Shown here: one piece after another, positions 52,064-59,778 of the stretch | How the letters are laid out: each line of letters opens with the position of its first letter | Numbering within the stretch: position 1 is the first letter of the stretch | Assembly: GCF_002741945.1 (NCBI RefSeq) | Contig: NZ_MDVN01000020.1 | Coordinates: 62,001-126,000 of the forward strand | Direction of reading: 5' to 3' | DNA: 64,000 nucleotides | Origin: Gaetbulibacter sp. 4G1 | GTDB taxonomy: Bacteria > Bacteroidota > Bacteroidia > Flavobacteriales > Flavobacteriaceae | Made by a program: the position numbers and the translations under genes | Notes under the pieces: generated by a model | Seen by the model: only the letters and a program-made list of their open reading frames with translations | Databases searched by the model: none | What the model was told of the DNA's origin: nothing

Positions 52064-52975
52064 ATGAAACAATATTATAAATTTTTACAACAGGTAGTAC
52101 TATTATTTAGCATAATAACAGCAGCGTCAATAAACGCCCAAAATATCCAATTTACATTTGCCAATGCGCAAAATACGAATGATGGCACTAATGATTTTTA
52201 TGAAGCCGATATTATGATTGGCGCAATTGACGGACAAGCTGACTTTAGACTAGGCTCTGGTCAATTATATTTTAATTATAATACTGCGGCATTCGGAACC
52301 AATGTAAGAGCAAATAACAAGATTCAAATTACAGCAACTCCTTCTCCAGAGTATTTTTTAGGAGAAAAAGCTGGATTCACAGATTTTTATGATATTTCTG
52401 TAATAAATGATAATACTAATTCAAGAGTATCTTGGGCTTTTCAACAAGGCGTGTCATCAGGGGCTATGACGCAATTAGTGACTTCAACCCCTAGAAAACT
52501 AATTCATATTAAATTACAATACACAGATGTGAACCAACCTCCAAACATCAGTTTTGAAGACAACGAAACCTTGGTAAATTCAGCTAGAGATCAATTTTAT
52601 ACAGCTTGTGGCCCCTTTGATAGTGCAAGTACAACACTAGATTGTTCTAGTAACGTTGATTCTCGTAATGTGAATATACAATTTCTAGATGCTATGTTCG
52701 ACAGCTCTGGGGCAGTTATTGGCACATTGGGTGTTAATAATCAAGACTTTGTGGATATTTTATTATACCCAAATCCTGCTAACGACGTTCTAAGAATTAA
52801 AGGATTAACAGAAGCCCTATTAAAAGTAGAAATTTATAATATAATTGGAGAGTTAGTGACAACACAGACCAATAATATTGAAACTATAAATGTAAAACCA
52901 CTTTCTGAAGGTGCATATTTCTTAAAATTGCATGCAACAAATAACAGTAAAACTATAAGATTTATAAAACATTAA
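52064..52975 (+). CDS. Cohesin-like partner protein with T9SS sorting domain, copy B
   Basis: The 303-residue paralogue of the protein at 46961 has a signal peptide (MKQYYKFLQQVVLLFSIITAASINAQ), a nearly identical beta-sandwich up to about residue 190 (NIQFTFANAQNTNDGTNDFYEADIMI, RKLIHIKLQYTDVNQPPNISFEDNETLVNSARDQFYTACG) and a T9SS type A tail (ILLYPNPANDVLRIKGL ... GAYFLKLHATNNSKTIRFIKH). The sorting tail has diverged more than the beta-sandwich, so selection acts chiefly on the putative binding domain. It pairs with the M60 protein gene 24 bp upstream. Confidence 0.75.
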   Translation: MKQYYKFLQQVVLLFSIITAASINAQNIQFTFANAQNTNDGTNDFYEADIMIGAIDGQADFRLGSGQLYFNYNTAAFGTNVRANNKIQITATPSPEYFLGEKAGFTDFYDISVINDNTNSRVSWAFQQGVSSGAMTQLVTSTPRKLIHIKLQYTDVNQPPNISFEDNETLVNSARDQFYTACGPFDSASTTLDCSSNVDSRNVNIQFLDAMFDSSGAVIGTLGVNNQDFVDILLYPNPANDVLRIKGLTEALLKVEIYNIIGELVTTQTNNIETINVKPLSEGAYFLKLHATNNSKTIRFIKH

Positions 52976-53055
52976 AAACATGCTATAACTATTTAATTAT
53001 CAAACACATAATTAACTAAATAAAATATTCAAAAAATTGATATAGTATAAAAAAG

Positions 53056-53250
53056 GATCTAAAAAATAGGGTGTATTATTTTTTAGTTGTCTTAGATGTA
53101 AATAATAATTGTATAATATCTCAAATGAAAAACAACATCTGAGTTTAATATTGGTCAATATGGCTTAAGATTGAGAATACCTATATATTCACAAAGTTTA
53201 AAGTTTTCAATTTCGGTCTTAAGTCATTTGATGAAAAATACAGTTTATAC
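53056..53250 (+). pseudogene. Collapsed relic of the thioredoxin-ApbE-DUF3570 operon
   Basis: Bases 53056-53135 match the promoter and first codons of the thioredoxin gene (36843-36916), including TAGGGTGT and TCAAATGAAAAAC. Bases 53141-53250 then match the 3' part of the DUF3570 gene (40493-40600), for example TATTCACAAAGTTTAAA and TTTCAATTTCGGTCTTAAGT. Everything between has been deleted and the frame is broken. The interval 52976-53326 holds no functional gene that I can support. Confidence 0.75.
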
Positions 53251-53326
53251 AATAAAACGACAAGTTAAAAACACAACTCATTTTGTAATTTATATAAAAT
53301 GTTATACCCAAACACCTTCTATAATT

Positions 53327-53449
53327 ATGAAACTTATTTATAAAAAAGAAATAAAAAAACCTAATAAGCCTTATAGAAGATTAGTTCCCTTTATTTTGCT
53401 TTTAGCAATAGCGCAATTGATCTGGATTTTACTTCATACTTCCCAATAA
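53327..53449 (+). CDS. Possible 40-residue single-helix membrane protein
   Basis: An ATG at 53327 opens a short frame coding MKLIYKKEIKKPNKPYRRLV followed by a hydrophobic helix (PFILLLAIAQLIWILL). A longer in-frame start at 53171 lies in the decayed relic and is not believable. A terminator follows at 53491, which mildly supports expression. No family recognised; it may be chance. Confidence 0.3.
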   Translation: MKLIYKKEIKKPNKPYRRLVPFILLLAIAQLIWILLHTSQ

Positions 53450-53490
53450 ATGTATCTAATATATAGTCTTTTTATCATAGTGCTAGTTAT

Positions 53491-53519
53491 CTCCTTTATT
53501 TTATGAAGGAGTTTTTTTT
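53491..53519 (+). terminator. Intrinsic terminator before rmuC
   Basis: CTCCTT and AAGGAG form a short stem around a ~9-nt loop, followed by eight T. It closes the preceding unit 42 bp before the rmuC start. Confidence 0.7.
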
Positions 53520-53536
53520 ACTTCGGTCTAAAAAAT

Positions 53537-53544
53537 TATCTTTG
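53537..53544 (+). promoter_or_regulatory. Bacteroidota -7 promoter element TATCTTTG of rmuC
   Basis: An exact TAnnTTTG match lies 17 bp before the rmuC start codon; a clear -33 element is not seen. The leader would be only a few bases long. Confidence 0.5.
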
Positions 53545-53561
53545 GCTATATTTCTTTCTAA

Positions 53562-54878
53562 ATGAACGATAGTCTTATTCTTACCATATCCATTTTAATT
53601 TCGTTAGCTATTGGAGGCTATTTAGGCATTCTTTTTACTAAACTAAAAAGTAAAAGTGAACAAAGCACATTTAAAGAACGTCAAAACCAAATGGGTTTAA
53701 CTATTGAAGCTTTAAAGCAAAATTTAACTAAAATAGAAACTGAACGAGAGGAGATTCGCAGAGAAAAAGAGTTTTTAAGTACTGAATTAGCAAGAAGAAA
53801 TACAGAATACGAAAACTTACAACAATTAAGTGCAAAACGTGATGCAGAAATTGAAGAACGTCAAGAACAACTACGCAAGGATTTTGAGTTGTTAGCCACT
53901 AAAATTCTTGATGAAAAGTCTGAGAAATTCACGCTTCAGAATAAAGAAAACATCAAGAATATCTTAAATCCGCTTCAAGAAAAAATACAAGGATTTGAGA
54001 AAAAGGTTGAAGCTTCACAAAAGGAAAGTATCAGCATGCACTCTGCCTTAAAGGAGCAATTATTGGGCTTAAAAGACCTTAACCAGCAAATGACTAAAGA
54101 AGCTACCAATTTAACCAGAGCTTTAAAAGGAGATAGTAAAATGCAAGGTAATTGGGGCGAATTGGTTTTAGAACGTGTTTTAGAAAAATCTGGTTTAGAG
54201 AAAGATAGAGAATATTTTGTTCAGCAAAATTTTACTAGAAAAGACGGTTCTCGTGTTTTACCCGATGTAGTTTTAAACCTTCCAGATGGTAAAAAAATGA
54301 TTATTGACAGTAAAGTATCATTAACAGATTATGAGCGTTTAGTTAATGCAGATGATGATGACAAGTTACCATTTTTAAAAGCCCATGTTAATTCTATTAG
54401 GAAGCATGTGGACCAGCTTTCAGATAAAAATTATCAAGATTTATATGATATTGAATCTCCAGATTTTGTACTCATGTTTATCCCTATAGAACCAGCATTT
54501 GCAGTTGTTGTAAATGAAGATAATAGTATTTACAACAAAGCTTTTGAAAAAAATATTGTTATAGTAACTCCTTCTACTCTTTTAGCTACTCTTCGTACTA
54601 TAGATAGCATGTGGAATAATGAAAAGCAACAACGTAATGCCATTGAAATAGCAAGGCAAGCTGGTGCTTTGTATGATAAATTTGAAGGTTTGGTAACCGA
54701 CTTGACAGGAGTAGGAAAAAAAATAGATGCCGCTAAAAGTGATTATTCGTCTGCCATGAATAAATTAGTTGAAGGCAGAGGAAATTTAATAACAAGCGTT
54801 GAAAAACTTAAAAAAATGGGAGCTAAAGCAAAAAAATCACTCCCAGAAGCCATTATTAAACGTGCAGAAGAAGATTAA
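53562..54878 (+). CDS. rmuC: DNA recombination protein RmuC
   Basis: The 438-residue protein starts with a membrane helix (SLILTISILISLAIGGYLGILFTKL), then a long coiled coil (~30-160, KLKSKSEQSTFKERQNQMG...). The RmuC nuclease-like domain follows: GNWGELVLERVLEKSGLEKDREYFVQ, LPDVVLNLPDGKKMIIDSKVSLTDYERL, and FIPIEPAFAVVVNED. RmuC limits inversions at short inverted repeats. Length and order match the family. The next gene starts one base after its stop. Confidence 0.93.
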   Translation: MNDSLILTISILISLAIGGYLGILFTKLKSKSEQSTFKERQNQMGLTIEALKQNLTKIETEREEIRREKEFLSTELARRNTEYENLQQLSAKRDAEIEERQEQLRKDFELLATKILDEKSEKFTLQNKENIKNILNPLQEKIQGFEKKVEASQKESISMHSALKEQLLGLKDLNQQMTKEATNLTRALKGDSKMQGNWGELVLERVLEKSGLEKDREYFVQQNFTRKDGSRVLPDVVLNLPDGKKMIIDSKVSLTDYERLVNADDDDKLPFLKAHVNSIRKHVDQLSDKNYQDLYDIESPDFVLMFIPIEPAFAVVVNEDNSIYNKAFEKNIVIVTPSTLLATLRTIDSMWNNEKQQRNAIEIARQAGALYDKFEGLVTDLTGVGKKIDAAKSDYSSAMNKLVEGRGNLITSVEKLKKMGAKAKKSLPEAIIKRAEED

Positions 54879-54879
54879 A

Positions 54880-55428
54880 ATGTTTAAAAATATAAAAGAT
54901 TCTCAAATTACAATTTCTGAGCTTATGCTTCCATCCCACTCTAATTTTAGTGGTAAAATTCATGGAGGTTATATTTTAAATTTAATGGATCAAATTGCTT
55001 TTGCTTGCGCATCAAAGCACTCTAGACATTATTGTGTAACAGCATCTGTTAATAAGGTAGACTTTTTAAATCCTATAGATGTAGGCGAATTAGTTACGCT
55101 TAAGGCCTCAGTTAATTATACTGGAAGAACATCTATGGTTATTGGTGTTAGAGTAGAATCTGAAAACATACAAACAGGAGAAAAAAAGCATTGTAATTCC
55201 TCATACTTTACTATGGTAGCTAAAGATGAAAATGGAAATAATGTTCCTGTACCTGGAATTATTTTAAACTCAAAAGAATCTATCCGAAGATTTTCAAGAA
55301 GCATAACAAGACAGGAACATGCAAAAAATAGGTCTAATGATTTTAATTCTTCAGAATTTCAAATTAAAGATTATTTACATCTTATAGAAAATAAAAATGC
55401 TAAAATTGAATTTGATAAAAATCATTAA
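54880..55428 (+). CDS. Acyl-CoA thioesterase (hot-dog fold)
   Basis: The start is the ATG at 54880, directly after the rmuC stop; a longer frame from 54799 lies within rmuC. The 182-residue protein begins MFKNIKDSQITISELMLPSHSNFSGKIHGGYILNLMDQIAFACASKHS, a HotDog acyl-CoA thioesterase motif with the catalytic Asp in LMDQIA. The segment TASVNKVDFLNPIDVGELVTL follows. It resembles YciA/BACH-type cytosolic thioesterases that release CoA from medium or long acyl-CoA. The C-terminal ~40 residues are extra and charged. Confidence 0.9.
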   Translation: MFKNIKDSQITISELMLPSHSNFSGKIHGGYILNLMDQIAFACASKHSRHYCVTASVNKVDFLNPIDVGELVTLKASVNYTGRTSMVIGVRVESENIQTGEKKHCNSSYFTMVAKDENGNNVPVPGIILNSKESIRRFSRSITRQEHAKNRSNDFNSSEFQIKDYLHLIENKNAKIEFDKNH

Positions 55429-55436
55429 TTGAAACG

Positions 55437-55781
55437 TTAACTGGATAGTTTAGCCAAAACATAAGCTGCAATTGCCATAACTAAATCTCTTACCGCTACA
55501 TCTAAATAATTCCCACTTAAAATAAGTGTTAAAGCTATTAACGTTAACCACCCAGATACAATAAAAGCCCCAATCTTGGTTTTAAAAAAAACAAGCACCC
55601 CTGCTACTATTTCGATAATTCCAACAATAATCATAAAAGTTGGCCCATCAAAGGGTAATAAGTCTTGAAATCCAGACCCTAGATATTGACTCCAATCTGC
55701 TAAAATATTTGTAAATTTATCTAATCCTGCCACTATAGGCACTAAACCAAAGGTGTACTTTAGTAATGTTATTTCATTCAT
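55437..55781 (-). CDS. DoxX-like four-helix membrane protein
   Basis: A 114-residue protein with four hydrophobic helices (TFGLVPIVAGLDKF; FMIIVGIIEIVAGVLVFF; FIVSGWLTLIALTLIL; VRDLVMAIAAYVLAKL). The layout and GLDKFTNILADW resemble the DoxX/DoxD-like family of small membrane proteins, often linked to redox or thiol metabolism. It is divergent from the ECF sigma operon at 55889, across a perfect palindrome. Confidence 0.75.
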   Translation of the reverse strand: MNEITLLKYTFGLVPIVAGLDKFTNILADWSQYLGSGFQDLLPFDGPTFMIIVGIIEIVAGVLVFFKTKIGAFIVSGWLTLIALTLILSGNYLDVAVRDLVMAIAAYVLAKLSS

Positions 55782-55827
55782 AATTTCGTTATTTAAGTTA
55801 ATATGTGCCTTTGATACTTAAATCTTA

Positions 55828-55855
55828 AAATAGTTACAAAATTTTGTAACTATTT
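55828..55855. promoter_or_regulatory. Perfect 28-bp palindrome between DoxX-like and sigma genes
   Basis: The inverted repeat has 14-nt arms with no spacer (core TTACAAAATTTTGTAA) and lies 47 bp from the DoxX-like start and 33 bp from the sigma start. Length, symmetry and position are those of an operator for a dimeric repressor, such as HxlR, MarR or TetR types, controlling both promoters. No such regulator is encoded nearby. Confidence 0.6.
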
Positions 55856-55888
55856 ATTCATTTTCACATCAAAAGGGAAATAACAGAC

Positions 55889-56548
55889 ATGAAAGCCATA
55901 AAAATAAGCGACTATAAAGACAAAAAGATTCATGATTTTGATGTTATTAAAAAAGTCTTAGTTGGAGAAAAAGGACTTTATGAAATTTTAATGCGGAGGA
56001 ATAATCAAAAACTTTACAGAGTAATTCGGTCCTATATAAAGGATGAAGATCTCATTAAAGATATTATGCAGAACACCTATATAAAGGCCTATGAGAAGCT
56101 TTATCAATTTAATAAGAAATCGGAATTCTCAACCTGGCTGATTAGAATAGGAATAAACGAAGCAATGCATGTACTAAGGTCTAAACAAAATAAACTTTTT
56201 ATTCACCCAAACACGAGTAGTAATAAATTATTTATAGAAGAGTCAAAAAATATGAATCCAGAGCACAATATTATTCAAAGAGAAGCTAAATGGGTTTTAG
56301 AAAAAGTTATTGACCAACTTCCTGAAAAATATAAAGTTGTTTATATATTAAGTGAGGTTGAAAACATGAAAATTAAAGATATCAGTGATTGTGTTGGTAT
56401 TTCAATAAACAATGTAAAAGTTAGAACGCATCGCGCTAAGCAAATGCTAAAAGAAAACCTTTATAAATTATCGCAAAAACCAAATGTATTTGAGTTTGGA
56501 TTTGAAAAATGTGATCGTCTAGTAAATAATGTAATTAAAAATATATAA
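55889..56548 (+). CDS. ECF sigma factor heading the YceI/cytochrome operon
   Basis: A 219-residue sigma-70 family protein. Region 2 lies at ~35-105 (LYRVIRSYIKDEDLIKDIMQNTYIKAYEKLYQFNKKSEFSTWLIRIGINEAMHVLR) and region 4 at ~135-195 (LPEKYKVVYILSEVENMKIKDISDCVGISINNVKVRTHRAKQMLKENLY). A ~20-residue C-terminal tail with one Cys could act as an extra control element. It precedes OB-fold, DUF5777, cytochrome and YceI genes in one orientation with small gaps. No anti-sigma gene is visible. Confidence 0.9.
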   Translation: MKAIKISDYKDKKIHDFDVIKKVLVGEKGLYEILMRRNNQKLYRVIRSYIKDEDLIKDIMQNTYIKAYEKLYQFNKKSEFSTWLIRIGINEAMHVLRSKQNKLFIHPNTSSNKLFIEESKNMNPEHNIIQREAKWVLEKVIDQLPEKYKVVYILSEVENMKIKDISDCVGISINNVKVRTHRAKQMLKENLYKLSQKPNVFEFGFEKCDRLVNNVIKNI

Positions 56549-56582
56549 CTTCGACTATAATTAACATTAACCTCAACTTAAA

Positions 56583-56981
56583 ATGGCAAGTAAAAAAAGT
56601 AAGCGCAACTGGTTAATTTTATTGATATTTTTGGCTTTGTCTGCCATTATTGGGTATCAATATATATATCAAGATCATAGAAATATTGAAACAGAAAAAG
56701 CTGAATTTGCTTTAACATCGCAAACTATTAGTGATGAATTTAAGCTTGATGTCCTTAAATCTGAAAAAAAATATCTTAATCAAACAATTGAAATTTCGGG
56801 CACTATAACTGAAGTTAATAAAAATGATTTAACTTTAAACGATATAGTTTTTTGCCAATTTAACACCTCTGTAAATCAGTCTATAAAAGTAAATTCGGCA
56901 GTTAAAATAAAAGGCCGTTGCATTGGATATGACGATTTGTTAGAACAAGTTAAACTAGATCAGTGCACTTTTATAAAATAA
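56583..56981 (+). CDS. Membrane-anchored OB-fold (tRNA_anti-like) protein
   Basis: A 132-residue protein with one N-terminal membrane helix (NWLILLIFLALSAIIGYQYIY) and an external OB fold: LNQTIEISGTITEVNKNDLTLNDIVFCQFN and VNSAVKIKGRCIGYDDLLEQVKLDQCTFI. It matches the tRNA_anti-like pattern, small OB domains of exported proteins with no known nucleic acid role. The two Cys (FCQF and RCIG/QCTF) could form a disulphide. Second gene of the sigma-led operon. Confidence 0.75.
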   Translation: MASKKSKRNWLILLIFLALSAIIGYQYIYQDHRNIETEKAEFALTSQTISDEFKLDVLKSEKKYLNQTIEISGTITEVNKNDLTLNDIVFCQFNTSVNQSIKVNSAVKIKGRCIGYDDLLEQVKLDQCTFIK

Positions 56982-57000
56982 TTTAAAAAAATTTTTATTA

Positions 57001-57876
57001 ATGAAAAACCTAATATTATTTTTTATTTGTATTCCTACTCTAATCTTTTCTCAAAATGATTTATTAGACGAAATAGATTCTGAACCTACAGGCCCACAAT
57101 ATGCAACTGCAGCATTTAAAGGTTTAAAAATTGTAAATTTCGAATCAACAAAACTTGTAGCAAAAAAAGAATTAACCTTTATAGTTGCTCATAGATTTGG
57201 TAGCATAGAAAATGGTTTTGACAGTTTCTTTGGTTTAGATGATGCTGTAACACGATTAAACTTTGTATATGGGGTTTCAGACGGTTTTAATATTGGCGTA
57301 TCTAGAAGTTCTTTCCAGAAAATTTATGAATTTTCAGCAAAATATAGACTATTAAGGCAAGTTGAAAATGGTTTCCCTTTTACCGTCGTTGGGCATAATT
57401 CATTTTTAATAAACACTGCTTTAGAAAAAGACAACTTACCATTATTAGAGTTTAAGCATCGTTTAGGATATACCGCTCAATTACTAATATCAAGAAAAAT
57501 AAGTACTGACTTTTCAGTAGAATTAGCTCCAACTTTTTTTCATGACAACCTAACGTCATCATTCTACGATCAAAACCAAGTAAAAATCAGCGAACAAGAT
57601 AATTCTCAATTTGCTTTAGGTTTTGGTGGTCGTTATAAGTTAGGTAAGCGATGGTCTCTAAACATGGATTATGGTTGGCATTTAAATAGAGATGATAATT
57701 CTCCATTTAAAAACCCTTTATCTATAGGCTTAGATTTAGAAACTGGTGGACATGTATTTCAAATGCATTTCACCAATGCCCAGGGCATGAACACCAATAC
57801 GTTTTTAGGTCAAGGCACAGGGGATTGGAGCGATGGTGATATATATTTTGGATTTAACTTAAGTAGAGTTTTTTAA
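57001..57876 (+). CDS. DUF5777 outer-membrane beta-barrel protein
   Basis: The 291-residue protein has a signal peptide (MKNLILFFICIPTLIFSQ) and strands throughout: VAKKELTFIVAHRFGSIENGFDSFFGLDDAVTRLNFVYGVSDGFNIGVSRS is typical of DUF5777. It ends DIYFGFNLSRVF with a terminal Phe, an outer-membrane barrel signal. DUF5777 often accompanies cytochrome-like lipoproteins and YceI in flavobacteria, as here. Function unknown. Confidence 0.85.
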   Translation: MKNLILFFICIPTLIFSQNDLLDEIDSEPTGPQYATAAFKGLKIVNFESTKLVAKKELTFIVAHRFGSIENGFDSFFGLDDAVTRLNFVYGVSDGFNIGVSRSSFQKIYEFSAKYRLLRQVENGFPFTVVGHNSFLINTALEKDNLPLLEFKHRLGYTAQLLISRKISTDFSVELAPTFFHDNLTSSFYDQNQVKISEQDNSQFALGFGGRYKLGKRWSLNMDYGWHLNRDDNSPFKNPLSIGLDLETGGHVFQMHFTNAQGMNTNTFLGQGTGDWSDGDIYFGFNLSRVF

Positions 57877-57886
57877 CCCAACAACT

Positions 57887-58249
57887 ATGAAAAAAATATT
57901 AACAATATCTGTCTTTTTATCATTTGTTCTTTTAGCATGTACAAGCACTAGCACTGATGATTTAATTGATGCTCAGCCTTTACCAACATTGGTTACTTAT
58001 AATGATGTAAAATCAATAATGGATAACAATTGCATATCTTGCCATAGTAACCCTCCTACAAATGGAGCTCCTATTTCGTTAACAACATACAATGAAGTAA
58101 AAAATGCAGTTCAAATTAATGGGTTAATTGGTCGAATTTCAAAACAAGCGGGTGAGTCTGGCGCTATGCCTGCTGGTGGTCCAAGGTTGCCTCAAAACCT
58201 TATTGATCAAGTTATTAAATGGCAAACTGATGGCTTATTGGAACAATGA
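57887..58249 (+). CDS. Mono-haem cytochrome c-like lipoprotein
   Basis: A 120-residue lipoprotein (MKKILTISVFLSFVLLACTS). One haem-binding motif CISCH lies near residue 51 (IMDNNCISCHSNPPTNGAPISLTTYNEV), with a likely distal Met in ESGAMPAGG. This is the usual small Bacteroidota c-type cytochrome with an anchored N-terminus. It should exchange electrons in the periplasm or at the outer membrane. It is 10 bp after DUF5777. Confidence 0.88.
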   Translation: MKKILTISVFLSFVLLACTSTSTDDLIDAQPLPTLVTYNDVKSIMDNNCISCHSNPPTNGAPISLTTYNEVKNAVQINGLIGRISKQAGESGAMPAGGPRLPQNLIDQVIKWQTDGLLEQ

Positions 58250-58307
58250 TTGCTAATACAACTATAAATTAGCTTCAATTGATCTTATCATAAAAAAATC
58301 ATTACTT

Positions 58308-58853
58308 ATGAAAAATATAATATACTTATTGTTTTTAATTAGTTTTAGCATTACCGCTCAAACTAAATATTTCACAAAAACAGGAACTGTAAATTTTGAA
58401 GCTTCTGTACCATCTTTTGAAGAAGTTAGAGCTTCACATAATGTTGTTACTGCTATAATAAATACTGATAATGGAGAGCTTGCGGCATTGGCTTTGGTAA
58501 AAGGGTTTCGTTTTAAAAATGCTCTTATGGAAGAGCACTTCAATGAAAATTATGCTGAATCTGACACCTATCCTAAAGCAACTTTTAGAGGAAAAATATC
58601 GAATTTTTCATTAGATAAATTAAATAAGGAAAAGCAAAAATTTATAATTAATGGACAATTAACTTTTCATGGAAAAACAAAACAGCTAGACAATACAACT
58701 GTAGAAATAGCTATAAATGATGATATCATAATAATATCTGGAAGTTTTACTGCTAGTGCTTCAGAGTTTGATATAGATATTCCTAAAGTAGTGCGAAGTA
58801 AAATAGCAAGTAATATTGATGTATCTTTTAGTTTTAACCTTAAAAAGAAATAA
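58308..58853 (+). CDS. YceI-family lipid/isoprenoid-binding protein
   Basis: The 181-residue secreted protein has a signal peptide (MKNIIYLLFLISFSITAQ) and the YceI lipocalin-like barrel: KTGTVNFEASVPSFEEVRASHNVVTAIIN, NENYAESDTYPKATFRGKI, and FDIDIPKVVRSKIASNIDVSFSF. YceI proteins bind polyisoprenoid-type lipids in the periplasm. It is the last gene of the sigma-OB-DUF5777-cytochrome operon. Confidence 0.9.
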   Translation: MKNIIYLLFLISFSITAQTKYFTKTGTVNFEASVPSFEEVRASHNVVTAIINTDNGELAALALVKGFRFKNALMEEHFNENYAESDTYPKATFRGKISNFSLDKLNKEKQKFIINGQLTFHGKTKQLDNTTVEIAINDDIIIISGSFTASASEFDIDIPKVVRSKIASNIDVSFSFNLKKK

Positions 58854-58878
58854 TTTTTTCACAAAAAAAAAATAGTCT

Positions 58879-59778
58879 TTGAACGCCCTAAAAACCATAT
58901 TATATTTTTCTATTTTCAAATATCCAATTACTAAAGAAGAGGTTTTTAAATTCTCAAAAATCAAATCTAAAAGTCAATTAGATGATGAGCTTGAACAGCT
59001 CCTAGATAATGGCATTATTTATAAATTCGATGAAATTTATAATATCAAAAACAATTATGCTTGGGTAGAAAGAAGACTTAAAGGGAATATTGAAGCCAAA
59101 AAAAAGATGAAAAAGGCTAGGAAAATGGCAAATATTATGAAATATTTTCCTTTTGTTCAATCAATTATGATTTCTGGAACTTTATCTAAAAATTATATGG
59201 ATGAAACTACAGATATTGACTTTTTCGTAATTACTAAACCTGGAAACATTGTTATTTCAAAGTTTTTAATGGGAACATTTAGACGTCTGTTTGCTCGCAA
59301 TAGTTTTTGTGTCAATTTTCTTTTAGACTGGGATAACCTCTACATAAAAAAACAAAACATATATACTGCGATTGAAATTGCTACATTAATTCCAGTAGTA
59401 AATTATGACTTATATGAAAAATTTATAAATACTAACAACGATTGGGTATTACAATATTTGCCTAACATACATTTCCCTGAGCAAAAAACAGATGTAATCA
59501 AAAAATCCATTTTAAAAAAAAGTGCAGAAAGCCTTTTACAAACTAAGCCTTTTTTAAAGCTTGGTGATTGGATGCGCACTAAATACCTTAAAAAGTTAGG
59601 TTCAGGTAGAGCCGAACAAATTCAATCATTACATTCTAATGAATTAGAGATAAACAAGGGCATTTTTAAAGGGCATCGCTTTTCTTACGAGAGCAGAATA
59701 CTAGCTTTATTTGAGCTTTACCAAAAAGATATTAAAGCCAACGGTAATTTAGAAGTAAACACATTTTTTTATGATTGA
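58879..59778 (+). CDS. Nucleotidyltransferase-fold protein
   Basis: A 299-residue protein starting at TTG 58879 (MNALKTILYFSIFKYPITKEEVFKFSKI, a winged-helix-like start). Residues ~95-120 (MISGTLSKNYMDETTDIDFFVITKPG) hold the GS-like and Asp-x-Asp pattern of the minimal nucleotidyltransferase fold. The remainder is helical. It could transfer NMP to a small molecule or protein. Its last 8 bp overlap the first radical SAM gene, tying it to the following biosynthetic cluster. Confidence 0.65.
   Translation: MNALKTILYFSIFKYPITKEEVFKFSKIKSKSQLDDELEQLLDNGIIYKFDEIYNIKNNYAWVERRLKGNIEAKKKMKKARKMANIMKYFPFVQSIMISGTLSKNYMDETTDIDFFVITKPGNIVISKFLMGTFRRLFARNSFCVNFLLDWDNLYIKKQNIYTAIEIATLIPVVNYDLYEKFINTNNDWVLQYLPNIHFPEQKTDVIKKSILKKSAESLLQTKPFLKLGDWMRTKYLKKLGSGRAEQIQSLHSNELEINKGIFKGHRFSYESRILALFELYQKDIKANGNLEVNTFFYD

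Noticed and set aside
53171-53326. A 92-codon frame whose N-terminal half lies in the DUF3570 relic
   Set aside because: The first half reads an out-of-frame remnant of the DUF3570 gene; only the last 40 codons could be a real small protein.
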